64,000 nucleotides of DNA from JAVBJV01 sp031546815 (GCA_031546815.1 JAVBJV010000018.1:62001-126000); one strand, 5' to 3'. Numbered from the stretch's first letter, positions 16,077-24,509 are shown. The notes: a model not told the origin generated them from the letters alone. Numbers and translations are program-made.

Positions 16077-16487
16077 ATGCTTATCCATGCAAGCTGTGTG
16101 GCCCGCGTGGGGGCCGGCATTCTGTTGATCGGGCCGCCCGGGGCGGGCAAGTCCGATCTGGCGTTGCGTCTGCTCGACCACGGGTGTGACCTGCTGGCTG
16201 ACGACCAGGTGCAGATCGACGGCCTCACCCTGACGCCCCCCACGACGCTAGCCGGACTGATCGAGGTGCGCGGACTTGGCATGTTGCGCCTTCCGCATAT
16301 ACACACAGCCCAGCTTGCGCTTGTGGTGGCCGCCGGACACCCCGAGCGCCTGCCCGAACCCGCGACGATGCATGGTGCGCCGATGATCGTTCTGAACATG
16401 CTGGAAGCTTCGGCCCCGGCGAAAATTCTCCGCGCACTCGACTGCGCCCAGGGTGCCCCCATGCTTGTCGGGGCATTCGCCGTATGA
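16077..16487 (+). CDS. hprK: HPr kinase/phosphorylase, short alphaproteobacterial form
   Basis: A 136-residue protein equal to the C-terminal catalytic domain of HprK only; the N-terminal domain of Firmicute HprK is absent, as in other alphaproteobacteria. Walker A is GPPGAGKS, followed by DLLADDQVQIDG and the HprK signature LIEVRGLGMLRLP. It phosphorylates or dephosphorylates the regulatory serine of HPr. The frame is open far upstream, but ATG 16077 begins the LIHASCVAR start typical of the family. The last four bases overlap the rapZ start (ATGA). It opens the PTS regulatory operon. Confidence 0.92.
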   Translation: MLIHASCVARVGAGILLIGPPGAGKSDLALRLLDHGCDLLADDQVQIDGLTLTPPTTLAGLIEVRGLGMLRLPHIHTAQLALVVAAGHPERLPEPATMHGAPMIVLNMLEASAPAKILRALDCAQGAPMLVGAFAV

Positions 16488-17404
16488 CCGGGACCGTCAA
16501 CACCATCGTGCTGGTCACCGGCCTGTCCGGCGCGGGCAAGACCACCATTCTGCACATGCTGGAAGACCTTGGCCACGAAGCGGTGGACAATCTGCCGCTG
16601 GAACTGATCGAGGAAATGGCTGCCCGCGCATCGACGCCGCTGGCCATCGGGGTGGATGCCCGCACGCGTGGCTTCAGCGCCGCGACGGTGATCCACACGC
16701 TGGAACGCCTGCGCCTGACGCCGGGGCGGCGCGTGGATCTGGTTTTTGCCGACGCGGCCGAGGATTCGCTGCTGCGTCGCTACAGCGAAACCCGCCGCCG
16801 CCACCCGCTGGCCCCCGAACGCCGCGTGGCCGACGGGATTGCCGCCGAACAGGCGCTGCTGGCCGACCTGCGCATCGCCGCCGATTTGCTGATCGACACC
16901 ACGGATTTACCGATCCCCACCCTGCGCCAGCAGATCGAACAGCATTTCTCGCGCGATCGTGATCCGGGGCTGACGGTCTCGCTGGTATCTTTTTCGTACC
17001 GGAACGGACTGCCTAAAAACGCAGACCTGGTTTTCGATGCACGGTTTCTTAAGAACCCGCACTACGACCCGGTGCTGAAGCACCTGACCGGAAAAGACAA
17101 AAACGTCTCCGCTTACGTCGAATCGGACCCCGACTTCGTTAATTTCTATCAGAAGTTGCAGGATATGCTGCTGTTTTTACTTCCGCGCTTCGTGCAGGAG
17201 GGCAAGAAATACCTGGCAGTCGCCGTGGGGTGTACCGGAGGGAAGCACAGATCTGTGTGTATAGTTGAAAAGCTGTCATGCGATCTTGCAGTTTCTGGCT
17301 GGCATACAGATGTGCTACATAGAGAGCTGGGCCGCACCTCGGGTGCCGCCGAGGTTTCAGACGCGGCGCATAACAGCCCGCCCGTTCAGGCACAGGAGGC
17401 CTGA
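16484..17404 (+). CDS. rapZ: RapZ-like RNase adapter / nucleotide-binding protein
   Basis: A 306-residue cytoplasmic P-loop protein. Walker A is GLSGAGKTT, DNLPLELIEEM and the DARTRGF stretch follow, and the conserved C-terminal domain has VAVGCTGGKHRSV and SEKL-like VEKLS. In E. coli RapZ binds small RNAs controlling GlmS; in Gram-positives YvcJ binds nucleotides. In alphaproteobacteria the gene sits beside hprK and the PTS-Ntr-like genes, as here. The C-terminus carries an extra tail of about 25 residues after DLAVSGWHTDVLHRELG. It overlaps hprK by 4 nt; the next gene starts 50 nt later. Confidence 0.94.
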   Translation: MTGTVNTIVLVTGLSGAGKTTILHMLEDLGHEAVDNLPLELIEEMAARASTPLAIGVDARTRGFSAATVIHTLERLRLTPGRRVDLVFADAAEDSLLRRYSETRRRHPLAPERRVADGIAAEQALLADLRIAADLLIDTTDLPIPTLRQQIEQHFSRDRDPGLTVSLVSFSYRNGLPKNADLVFDARFLKNPHYDPVLKHLTGKDKNVSAYVESDPDFVNFYQKLQDMLLFLLPRFVQEGKKYLAVAVGCTGGKHRSVCIVEKLSCDLAVSGWHTDVLHRELGRTSGAAEVSDAAHNSPPVQAQEA

Positions 17405-17454
17405 GTTCATTCCATGATGACTGCATCCTGTTACGGCGCCTCAGGACTCGCCCC

Positions 17455-17907
17455 ATGATCGGCCTGATATTGGTTACGCACGGCAGATTGGCGGAGGAAT
17501 TTCGACTGGCGATGGAACACGTCGTCGGGCCGCAGAGCAATGTTGCTGCCATCTGTATCGGCCCCGACGACGACGTCGAATCCCGCCGCCACGAGATCGA
17601 GGCCAGCATCATCGCTGCTGACAGCGGCGATGGTGTCATCGTGGTGACCGACATGTTCGGCGGCACCCCATCCAACCTGGCCATTTCGCAGCTGGACCGC
17701 CCCGGTGTGGAAGTGATCGCCGGGATGAACCTGCCGATGCTGGTGAAGCTTGCCAAAATGCGCGGCACATACCCGATTGCGGAAGTCGTCGCGTGTGCGC
17801 AAGATGCTGGACGTAAATACATTGCCGCAGCTTCGCATGTGCTGAACGGCAAGCCGGGTAATCAGTGTGGCTGCCCGGACGACGTGAAGGACGGAACCAA
17901 CGGATGA
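17455..17907 (+). CDS. PTS IIA component, mannose family
   Basis: A 150-residue EIIA-Man domain. H9 in LVTHGRLAEEF is the phosphorylated histidine, and VTDMFGGTPSNLA is the conserved loop near the active site. No IIB, IIC or IID domains are present here or elsewhere in the window, so it is expected to work as a regulatory phosphoacceptor, as the equivalent protein does in rhizobia and Caulobacter-like species. The final 20 residues hold a CGC motif. The stop overlaps the ptsH start by 4 nt. Confidence 0.93.
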   Translation: MIGLILVTHGRLAEEFRLAMEHVVGPQSNVAAICIGPDDDVESRRHEIEASIIAADSGDGVIVVTDMFGGTPSNLAISQLDRPGVEVIAGMNLPMLVKLAKMRGTYPIAEVVACAQDAGRKYIAAASHVLNGKPGNQCGCPDDVKDGTNG

Positions 17908-18188
17908 GTGACACATCGGCCCTGATCCGCAGCGTGCTTGTCCCCAATCGTCGCGGCCTGCATGCGCGGGCGGCGGCCAAGTTTGTCACTCTGGCTGAAC
18001 AGTTTTCCGCCGCCGTCACGGTTGCGAAGGATGGTATGGACGTGCCCGCCCAGTCGATCATGGGGCTGATGATGCTGGGAGCCGGGCAGGGCAGCACGAT
18101 CGAGCTGCGCGCCGAAGGGTGGGATGCGAAAGAGGCGATGGACGCGCTGATTGCGTTGGTCTCGCGCGGCTTCGATGAGCAGGACTGA
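17904..18188 (+). CDS. ptsH: Phosphocarrier protein HPr
   Basis: A 94-residue HPr. H20 in RRGLHARAAAKF receives phosphate from EI, and S51 in PAQSIMGLMML is the HprK target site, which matches the hprK gene at the head of the operon. The ATG at 17904 overlaps the IIA stop (ATGA). It passes phosphate from EI to the IIA protein. The following ptsI gene begins inside its last 14 nt, so the five genes are tightly coupled. Confidence 0.95.
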   Translation: MSDTSALIRSVLVPNRRGLHARAAAKFVTLAEQFSAAVTVAKDGMDVPAQSIMGLMMLGAGQGSTIELRAEGWDAKEAMDALIALVSRGFDEQD

Positions 18189-20004
18189 CACACCGGCCGC
18201 CAAGCCAGCACGCGCCCGCAAGGGCGAGAAGGTCTTGCACGGCATTGCGGTTTCGCCCGGCATTGCAATTGGACCGCTGTTCGACAGCAGCGAACCGCAG
18301 CCGCAGGAAATCCCCGAAGCGCGCCGCATTCAGGCCAGCGATATCGAGGCCGAGGTTGCGCATCTCGACGATGCGGTTGCGCGGTCGCGCAAGCAGCTTA
18401 CCAAACTGAAACTGCGTCTGGGCGCATTGCCCGAGGAAGCGCAGGAAGAATTATCGCCGCTGCTGGATGCCTATGCGCAGATGCTCGGCAATTCACGGCT
18501 GCTGCGTGCGGCGCGCAAACGTATCGCCGAACAGCTGGTCGCGGCTGAAACCGCAATTGCTGAGGAAGCCGATGCGATTGCTGCCGCATTTATGGAGATG
18601 CGCGGCGACGACAAGGCCGGGCTGAGGCGCCGCGCCGATGAAGTGCACGAGATTGCGCGTCGGCTGATCCGCAACCTGCTGCACACGCCGTTCCGCAACT
18701 TTGCGCATCTGCCCAGCGGCACGGTGCTGCTGGCCGAAGCGCTGACCCCCGCCGATGCCGCACTGATCGACCCGACAAGGCTGGCCGGCGTTGCGACGGA
18801 TGAGGGCGGGGCCGATGGCCACACCGCTATCATGCTGCGTGCGCTGGGGATCCCGGCGGTGCTGGGTGCCACAGGGCTGACCGATGCAGCCCGCGCGGGC
18901 GATACCGTCGTGATCGATGGCACTGCAGGCACGGTGACGCTGAACCCCACAGCGACCACGCTGACAGCCGCGCGTCGTGCATTGACTGCGTTTGCGCGCG
19001 AGAAACAGAAGCTTGCCAAGGTCAGCCGCCTGAAGGCCGAGACCACCGACCACGAACCGGTCGAGCTGCAAGGCAATCTGGAGATTCCGGCCGAACTGCC
19101 GCTGATCATTCAGGCAGGTGCGGTGGGCATCGGCCTGTTGCGCAGCGACTTCCTGTTCATGAACCGCGAGGACATTCCGGACGAGGACAGTCAGGCCGAA
19201 GCCTATGCCACGGTGATCGACGCGATGCAGGGCGATCCCGTCACCATCCGCGTGCTGGACTGGGGCGGCGAGAAGGAAATCGAATCGCTGAGCAATGCGG
19301 GCGTGGTGCCCGTGGTCAGCGACACCAACCCGGCGCTGGGTCTGCGCGGCATTCGCATGCTGCTGAAATCGCCTGAATTGCTGGAAGTGCAGATGGCGGC
19401 AATTCTGCGTGCCTCGACCCATGGACCGGTGCGTGTGCTGCTGCCGATGGTAACAGTGCCCGATGAAGTGCGCGAGGCGCGCGAGATCTACGATCGCGTG
19501 GCGCGGCGTCTGCGTCGGCGCAACGTGCCGCTGCCCGAGACGTTACCGCCGCTTGGCATCATGATCGAAACACCGGGGGCCGCACTGGCCGCGGATACGC
19601 TGGCGCTGGAAGCGGATTTCTTCGCCATCGGCACCAACGATCTGGCGATGTACACGCTGGCGGTGGACCGGGGTGAAACCGGCGTTGCACATCTGTACGA
19701 TCCGCTGCACCCCGCTGTGCTGCGTCTGGTGCAGTTCGCGACCGAGGCAGCTTTGCGTATGCGCATGCCGGTCTCGGTCTGTGGCGAGATGGCGGGCAAT
19801 CCGCAGCTCACCCCGTTACTGCTGGGATTGGGCCTGCGTTCGTTCTCGATGAACGCATCGTCGCTGCTGCGTGTGAAGCAGGCAGTCCGTGCGGTGGCGA
19901 TTACCGACTGCGCCCGCTTTGCTCGCAGCGTGATGGAACAGTCCGACCCGCAGCGCATCCGCGAATTGGTCAAGGAATTCAGCGCAAAATTCGGGATCGC
20001 CTGA
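18175..20004 (+). CDS. ptsI: Phosphoenolpyruvate-protein phosphotransferase (enzyme I)
   Basis: A 609-residue enzyme that takes phosphate from PEP and gives it to HPr. The N-terminal swivelling domain carries the active histidine H216 in GGADGHTAIM; the usual T-S before the histidine reads D-G. The C-terminal TIM barrel has GIGLLRSDFLFMNR, GLRGIRMLL, IGTNDLAMYTLAVDRG and the catalytic cysteine motif VCGEMAGNP. No GAF domain is present, so it is not PtsP (EI-Ntr). The ATG at 18175 overlaps ptsH by 14 nt. The first 20 residues are a basic, alanine-rich extension. Confidence 0.95.
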   Translation: MSRTDTPAAKPARARKGEKVLHGIAVSPGIAIGPLFDSSEPQPQEIPEARRIQASDIEAEVAHLDDAVARSRKQLTKLKLRLGALPEEAQEELSPLLDAYAQMLGNSRLLRAARKRIAEQLVAAETAIAEEADAIAAAFMEMRGDDKAGLRRRADEVHEIARRLIRNLLHTPFRNFAHLPSGTVLLAEALTPADAALIDPTRLAGVATDEGGADGHTAIMLRALGIPAVLGATGLTDAARAGDTVVIDGTAGTVTLNPTATTLTAARRALTAFAREKQKLAKVSRLKAETTDHEPVELQGNLEIPAELPLIIQAGAVGIGLLRSDFLFMNREDIPDEDSQAEAYATVIDAMQGDPVTIRVLDWGGEKEIESLSNAGVVPVVSDTNPALGLRGIRMLLKSPELLEVQMAAILRASTHGPVRVLLPMVTVPDEVREAREIYDRVARRLRRRNVPLPETLPPLGIMIETPGAALAADTLALEADFFAIGTNDLAMYTLAVDRGETGVAHLYDPLHPAVLRLVQFATEAALRMRMPVSVCGEMAGNPQLTPLLLGLGLRSFSMNASSLLRVKQAVRAVAITDCARFARSVMEQSDPQRIRELVKEFSAKFGIA

Positions 20005-20022
20005 GAGCGCGGGCTGCGTAAT

Positions 20023-20042
20023 ACATAAAGATATCCTTATGT
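20023..20042. promoter_or_regulatory. Palindromic operator upstream of ahcY
   Basis: ACATAAAGATATCCTTATGT is a 20-bp palindrome with one mismatched pair, 58 bp before the ahcY start. From memory, ArsR-type regulators of the methionine/SAM cycle (SahR/SamR group) use ATAAAGATATCTTTAT-like sites before ahcY and met genes in Proteobacteria; the match is good but the regulator gene is not in this window. Confidence 0.6.
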
Positions 20043-20100
20043 GTATGGCCGGAACTTTCCGATCGTGCTAGGGCGGGCGCCACACGATCAGGAGCAGCCC

Positions 20101-21501
20101 ATGGCACACAACGATTACATTGTCCGCGACATCAGCCTCGCCGGATGGGGACGCAAGGAACTGTCGATGGCCGAGGACGAAATGCCCGGCCTGATGGCAA
20201 TCCGTGAAGAATTCGGCCCGTCGCAGCCGCTGAAGGGCGCGCGCATTGCCGGTTCTCTGCACATGACAATCCAGACCGGCGTGCTGATCGAAACGCTGGT
20301 GCATCTGGGTGCCGAAGTCCGCTGGGCCTCGTGCAATATTTTCTCGACCCAGGATCACGCGGCGGCGGCGATTGCCGCAAGCGGCGTTCCCGTGTTCGCC
20401 ACCAAGGGCGAAACGCTGGAAGAATACTGGGACTACGCGCGCCGTATTTTCGAATGGCACGATGGCGGCACACCGAACATGATCCTCGACGATGGCGGCG
20501 ATGCCACCATGTTCGTGCATCTGGGCCTGCGCGCCGAAAAGGGCGACACGGCGTTCCTCGACACCGCGTCGAACGATGAAGAAAAAGTCTTCTACGCGCT
20601 GATCCGTGACACGCTGGCCAAGAAGCCGGGCTGGTTTGCCGAACTCGCCAAGAACATCCGCGGCGTGACGGAAGAAACCACCACGGGCGTGCATCGTCTG
20701 TATCTGATGCAGAAGGAAGGCAAGCTGCTGTTTCCGGCGATTAACGTGAACGACAGCGTGACCAAGTCGAAGTTCGACAACCTGTATGGCTGCCGCGAAA
20801 GCCTGGTCGACGGCATCCGCCGCGGCACCGACGTGATGATGGCCGGCAAGGTTGCCGTCGTGGCGGGCTTCGGCGACGTGGGCAAGGGCTCGGCCGCATC
20901 GCTGCGCAACGCCGGCTGCCGCGTGCTGGTGACCGAGATCGATCCGATCTGCGCGTTGCAGGCGGCGATGGAAGGCTATGAAGTCGTGACGATGGAACAG
21001 GCTGCTCCGCGCGGCGACATCTTCGTTACGGCGACGGGTAACGTGGACGTGCTGACGGTCGACCACATGCGCGCCATGAAGCATCGAGCGATCGTGTGCA
21101 ACATCGGCCACTTCGATTCGGAAATCCAGATCGACGGTCTGCGCAACCTGGAATGGGACAACGTGAAGCCGCAGGTGGACGAAGTTGTGTTCCCCGATGG
21201 CAAGCGCCTGATCATCCTGTCGCAGGGCCGTCTGGTGAACCTGGGCAACGCGACGGGCCATCCGTCCTACGTGATGAGCGCGAGCTTCTCGAACCAGACT
21301 CTGGCGCAGATCGAACTGTGGACCAACCTGCAGGCGTACAAGAAGGAAGTGTACACGCTGCCGAAGAAGCTGGACGAAAAGGTCGCGGCGCTGCATCTGG
21401 CGAAAGTCGGTGCGCAGCTGACCAAGCTGACGGCGAAGCAGTCGGCTTACATCAGCGTGCCGGAAGCTGGCCCGTTCAAGAACGATCACTACCGTTACTG
21501 A
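20101..21501 (+). CDS. ahcY: Adenosylhomocysteinase (S-adenosylhomocysteine hydrolase)
   Basis: A 466-residue NAD-dependent enzyme that splits S-adenosylhomocysteine to homocysteine and adenosine, keeping methylation going. The NAD-binding motif is VAGFGDVGKGSAASL, GVTEETTTGVHRLY is the substrate loop, CNIGHFDSEIQ and GRLVNLGNATGHPSYVMS are hallmark segments, and the C-terminus ends KNDHYRY as expected. ATG 20101 has AGGAG 6 nt upstream; a longer frame from 20041 covers the operator region. It follows ptsI by 96 nt, the usual alphaproteobacterial order, but has its own palindromic operator and terminator. The methyltransferase downstream on the other strand would produce its substrate. Confidence 0.98.
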   Translation: MAHNDYIVRDISLAGWGRKELSMAEDEMPGLMAIREEFGPSQPLKGARIAGSLHMTIQTGVLIETLVHLGAEVRWASCNIFSTQDHAAAAIAASGVPVFATKGETLEEYWDYARRIFEWHDGGTPNMILDDGGDATMFVHLGLRAEKGDTAFLDTASNDEEKVFYALIRDTLAKKPGWFAELAKNIRGVTEETTTGVHRLYLMQKEGKLLFPAINVNDSVTKSKFDNLYGCRESLVDGIRRGTDVMMAGKVAVVAGFGDVGKGSAASLRNAGCRVLVTEIDPICALQAAMEGYEVVTMEQAAPRGDIFVTATGNVDVLTVDHMRAMKHRAIVCNIGHFDSEIQIDGLRNLEWDNVKPQVDEVVFPDGKRLIILSQGRLVNLGNATGHPSYVMSASFSNQTLAQIELWTNLQAYKKEVYTLPKKLDEKVAALHLAKVGAQLTKLTAKQSAYISVPEAGPFKNDHYRY

Positions 21502-21513
21502 GCAATACGTATG

Positions 21514-21543
21514 AAAAAAGCGGCCTTCGGGCCGCTTTTTTTA
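21514..21543. terminator. Bidirectional rho-independent terminator between ahcY and the methyltransferase gene
   Basis: A GCGGCC/GGCCGC stem with a TTCG tetraloop, preceded by six A and followed by seven T, so it can stop ahcY on the plus strand and the convergent methyltransferase gene on the minus strand. Confidence 0.95.
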
Positions 21544-21565
21544 TGTCTGCCAGAGTGCAGCCTAT

Positions 21566-22234
21566 TTAGTCGTTCTGGATCTTTACCAGCGTGAACAACC
21601 CGAACGGCGGCACGGGTTCCATTGTCGCCTTGGCCTGTTCTTCAGCAGTCAGCAGCGATGCCATCGCGAAGTCCGGATGCCAGCCAAGCCGGCGCGATAG
21701 CGGGGCCATCGCTGATTCCACCCACCAGCGCGGGCCGCGTTCGGCGCGGAAATGGTTCACGCAGAAAATCGTCCCGCCGGGGCGCACCACGCGGCGCATC
21801 TCGGTCATCAGCTTGCGCGGGTTCGGCACAACAGATGCCACAAACATCGCCACCGCCACATCAAAGGATGCGTCTTCGAAGATGGTCGCCTCGGCGTCCA
21901 TCTCCAGCAGGGCGTCCACGTGCATCAGCTTTTCCTCGGCCACACGCTTGCGGGCGACTTCCAGCATCTCGGTCGACAGGTCGATCCCGGTGATGCGTTT
22001 GTCGCGCGTGTAGTGCGGCAGGGCGAGGCCGGTGCCGACCCCCACTTCCAGCACTTTTGTCGCTGGAAGCGCGTTGATGGCCGCTACCGCACGCCGTCGG
22101 CCAAATGCCGATACGCCACCGAATGTAACATCATAAATCTGCGCCCACCGCCGATAGGCTGTGCGTACGTCGTCAGAGTCGAGCGCTGCACGCGGTGTGG
22201 GGGCGGTCTGTTCGGATAAAGTTCGATTAGACAT
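21566..22234 (-). CDS. SAM-dependent methyltransferase, PmtA/UbiE-like
   Basis: A 222-residue class I methyltransferase. Motif I is VLEVGVGTGLALP, the acidic post-I residue is in ITGIDLSTEML, motif III is VVRPGGTIFCVNHF. The opening AYRRWAQIYDVTFG and the pattern LSRRLGWHPDF are close to phosphatidylethanolamine N-methyltransferases of the Rhodobacter/Sinorhizobium PmtA type, which make phosphatidylcholine from PE; UbiE is the alternative. ATG 22234 (MSNRTLSEQ) is chosen though its ribosome site is weak; an in-frame start at 22294 is possible. It is convergent with ahcY. Confidence 0.82.
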   Translation of the reverse strand: MSNRTLSEQTAPTPRAALDSDDVRTAYRRWAQIYDVTFGGVSAFGRRRAVAAINALPATKVLEVGVGTGLALPHYTRDKRITGIDLSTEMLEVARKRVAEEKLMHVDALLEMDAEATIFEDASFDVAVAMFVASVVPNPRKLMTEMRRVVRPGGTIFCVNHFRAERGPRWWVESAMAPLSRRLGWHPDFAMASLLTAEEQAKATMEPVPPFGLFTLVKIQND

Positions 22235-22330
22235 TGCTACTGCCAAAAATCCCTCGATGGGGTACCCGAGACGGGGGCACAAAGCAATAACCAAACGTTT
22301 ACCCGGACTGCTTCGCAGCAGATCGGTAGG

Positions 22331-22543
22331 TCATTCCTCCTTGACGAGGTTAACCGCTGCCGACCGCCCCGAATTGTCGGCATCCGAAATCTCGAACCCC
22401 AGCTTCTGCCCTTCGATCAGGGTCCGCAGGCCTGCTTTCTGCACGGCGCTGATATGGACGAAGATATCCTTCCCACCGGTATCCGGTGCAATAAAGCCGT
22501 AGCCTTTGGTGGGATTAAACCACTTCACCGTGCCTTGAGTCAT
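22331..22543 (-). CDS. Cold-shock domain protein (CspA family)
   Basis: A 70-residue single-domain RNA/ssDNA-binding protein. RNP1 is KGYGFIAP and RNP2 is DIFVHISAV; TVKWFNPTKGYG opens the domain. The start has GAAGGAACGACCGG before it, giving AAGGA with about 8 nt spacing. The gap on its upstream side (22544-22730) contains its promoter/leader and the gcrA terminator. Whether it is cold-induced cannot be seen from sequence. Confidence 0.95.
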   Translation of the reverse strand: MTQGTVKWFNPTKGYGFIAPDTGGKDIFVHISAVQKAGLRTLIEGQKLGFEISDADNSGRSAAVNLVKEE

Positions 22544-22663
22544 CCGGTCGTTCCTTCGTTATGGACGTTTCCACAACGCAAGAATTCTTCCGCTCTCGTT
22601 ACGAGTCAAGAAAAAGCGCCTGTCGCTGGACGGTTAACGTATTGGTGGAAAAGGGAATAGCAA

Positions 22664-22699
22664 CAAAAAACGCCTGCCGGAATGCCCGGACAGGCGTTT
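22664..22699 (-). terminator. Rho-independent terminator of gcrA
   Basis: On the minus strand AAACGCCTG and CAGGCGTTT pair in a 9-bp stem with an inner CCGGG/CCGG pairing, followed by a run of six T. It lies 31 nt after the gcrA stop and separates it from the cold-shock gene. Confidence 0.9.
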
Positions 22700-22730
22700 G
22701 CTGGTTGAGTGCGGTGTGTCCGCCGCGGTA

Positions 22731-23249
22731 TCAGGCGGCGTCGTCGCGCTTGTCTTTGATCTTCACGTAGGCGAGCTGCGCGTGTTCTTCGCAATACGGC
22801 TTGCCGGGCATGCTTTCCGCGCTGCAGAAGCGGAAATCCTTGGCGCCGGGTTCGCCCAGCGGCCAGCAGCAGGCAACCGGACGGCCCAGATAGCGCGACG
22901 TCGTGTTGGACGTTGCAGCCGGACGCGTAACGACCGAAAAGCTCGGCTTGGTGGCAGCCTTGGCCACCGGCGTGCGCACCGGAGTGGAAGGCGTAACGGT
23001 AACCGGAGGCGCAACCGATGCCAGCGGCGGCAGTGTCGGGCCGGTCACGCGGCGCACGGTCGGCTGGCGCGGACGGCTGGAATCTGCATCGCGGCGGATC
23101 GGCGAGGGGCGCGCCGGCAGGTGCAGGCGATGTGCCTTGCCCACCACGGCGTTCTTGGAAACACCCATTCGCCGACCGATTTCGGCTGTTGAATGGCCTT
23201 CAGCCCAGAGCGCTTTCAACCGCGCAATAGCTTCATCTGTCCATTCCAC
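22731..23249 (-). CDS. gcrA: GcrA family cell cycle regulator
   Basis: A 172-residue alphaproteobacterial transcription factor that works with sigma70 at promoters carrying the CcrM site GANTC. The N-terminal helix-turn-helix reads WTDEAIARLKALWAEG then GRRMGVSKNAVVGKAHRL; the proline/threonine-rich middle (about 48-115) is a linker; the C-terminal part has CCWPLGEP, FRFCS and PYCEEH, the conserved cysteine/histidine segment. It is monocistronic with its own terminator. Its presence is a strong marker for Alphaproteobacteria. I saw no GANTC site in the 160 bp upstream. Confidence 0.95.
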   Translation of the reverse strand: MEWTDEAIARLKALWAEGHSTAEIGRRMGVSKNAVVGKAHRLHLPARPSPIRRDADSSRPRQPTVRRVTGPTLPPLASVAPPVTVTPSTPVRTPVAKAATKPSFSVVTRPAATSNTTSRYLGRPVACCWPLGEPGAKDFRFCSAESMPGKPYCEEHAQLAYVKIKDKRDDAA

Positions 23250-23410
23250 AGGGGGTCTCCTTCATGTGCCTCGAATACAAAGTCTTGTAGCAGCAAGCGT
23301 TTGGGAACCTCAATAACTAGTGCCAATTCGTTGTTAAGATTTCTGTGGACAACTTGTAAGGTGAAAAGGAAATGCGATTTTTCAACCAAATTTGATCGGA
23401 ATATTTCTTC

Positions 23411-24355
23411 TTAGAAGAGGATGTCTTTTTTCAGCATCCCATGTACGCCCTTTTCCCCATTCACTGTTTGCGTGACCCGAAAATCAACCGCCAGTGAACA
23501 GAATTGGTACGCCTGTCCGGCATTCAGGTCCGAACGGCGGGTGATCAGGGAAATCATCTCGCGCAATGCGATTTTCATCGCCACATCCAGGTCCTCGTGC
23601 ATGCCCATGGTGATCCAGTGGGTCGGCGTCTCGGCCCAGGGATAGGTCGTGCCGGTCTTTTTATGCAGGATCAGCGTGAAGGTGCCGGTCAGCCCGATTT
23701 CCAGCGCATTGACGCAGACTTCGCCGTCGCCCTGTAACCCGTGACCGTCTCCGGCCGAAAACAGCGCGCCCGGTGCCCAGACCGGCAGATATAGCGTGCT
23801 GCCCGCCGTCAGTTCCTTGTTGTCGATATTGCCGCCATGGGCGCGCGGTTCCTTGGTGCTGATCGCGCCCCAGCTGGCGGGCGGGGCTACGCCCATCACG
23901 CCGAAGAACGGTGCCAGCTTCAGTTCCGGCCCCCAGGCGGGCTTGCAGGTGCCGCGCACACGATCGACCGGAATGTGGGAGAGCAGGCGTTCGGGAAAAT
24001 CCTCGGGCAGCGTGCCGGACAGTGGGCGAAAGCCGCAATATCCCCAGTCGGCGGCCAGTTCCACGGCCTCGATCCGCACTTCCAGCATGTCGCCCGGCTC
24101 GGCCCCGGAAACCGCCACCGGCCCGGTGAGCATGTGTCCCGGTCCACGACGTGGATTACTGGCCAGATATGCCGCCAGCGCAGGCGGCACGGCCAGCCCG
24201 GACGATGCGGGGGGCAGCACTTCGGGTGGGCCGGAGATGGTCTCCATCACCACGGTGTCGCCGGAATTCACCGTGCAGACGGCGGGTGCGGCGGCATCGA
24301 ACAATCCCCAGCGCACGGTTTCGGGGGTGGCGGGGATCAGGTGATGGCTGGTCAT
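23411..24355 (-). CDS. Acetamidase/formamidase family protein
   Basis: A 314-residue amidohydrolase that releases ammonia from formamide or short amides. MLTGPVAVSGAEPGDMLEV and the metal-binding region GGNIDNKELTAGSTLYLPV with GALFSAGDGHGLQGDGEV are typical, and the histidines and aspartates of the zinc site are present. The start at 24355 has GAGGA 6 nt upstream, and this site overlaps the TGA of the small SDHAF4-like gene, so the two are probably co-translated. No urea or amide ABC transporter lies nearby. Confidence 0.92.
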   Translation of the reverse strand: MTSHHLIPATPETVRWGLFDAAAPAVCTVNSGDTVVMETISGPPEVLPPASSGLAVPPALAAYLASNPRRGPGHMLTGPVAVSGAEPGDMLEVRIEAVELAADWGYCGFRPLSGTLPEDFPERLLSHIPVDRVRGTCKPAWGPELKLAPFFGVMGVAPPASWGAISTKEPRAHGGNIDNKELTAGSTLYLPVWAPGALFSAGDGHGLQGDGEVCVNALEIGLTGTFTLILHKKTGTTYPWAETPTHWITMGMHEDLDVAMKIALREMISLITRRSDLNAGQAYQFCSLAVDFRVTQTVNGEKGVHGMLKKDILF

Positions 24356-24365
24356 GGGGTTATCC

Positions 24366-24509
24366 TCAGAAGTCCGTGCAGCGGCCTTTTTGCTCCCAGT
24401 CGCCAAAGCGGGTGGGTTCGGGGCCTTTGGGGCCGCCAATCTCGACGGGTTTTTTCTCGGTTTCGGCCGCCGGGGTTGCCGGGGCGGGGTCTTTTTCGGT
24501 CTCGCTCAT
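24366..24509 (-). CDS. Small DUF1674 protein (SDHAF4-like)
   Basis: A 47-residue protein. The C-terminal half reads GGPKGPEPTRFGDWEQKG then RCTDF, the signature of DUF1674, which in mitochondria is SDHAF4, a succinate dehydrogenase assembly factor that binds the flavoprotein SdhA. The N-terminal half is a disordered glutamate/proline stretch, as usual. No sdh genes occur in the window, so its placement ahead of the formamidase gene is unexplained. It is too short for a 60-residue ORF cutoff, so it could be overlooked. Confidence 0.88.
   Translation of the reverse strand: MSETEKDPAPATPAAETEKKPVEIGGPKGPEPTRFGDWEQKGRCTDF

Noticed and set aside
20005..20100. Possible SAH or SAM riboswitch before ahcY
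   Set aside because: The 96-nt gap is too short and shows a protein-type palindrome in place of conserved riboswitch core sequences.
20068..21489. A 473-codon minus-strand frame opposite ahcY
   Set aside because: Mirror of a strongly biased gene; composition rich in histidine and arginine and no known motif.
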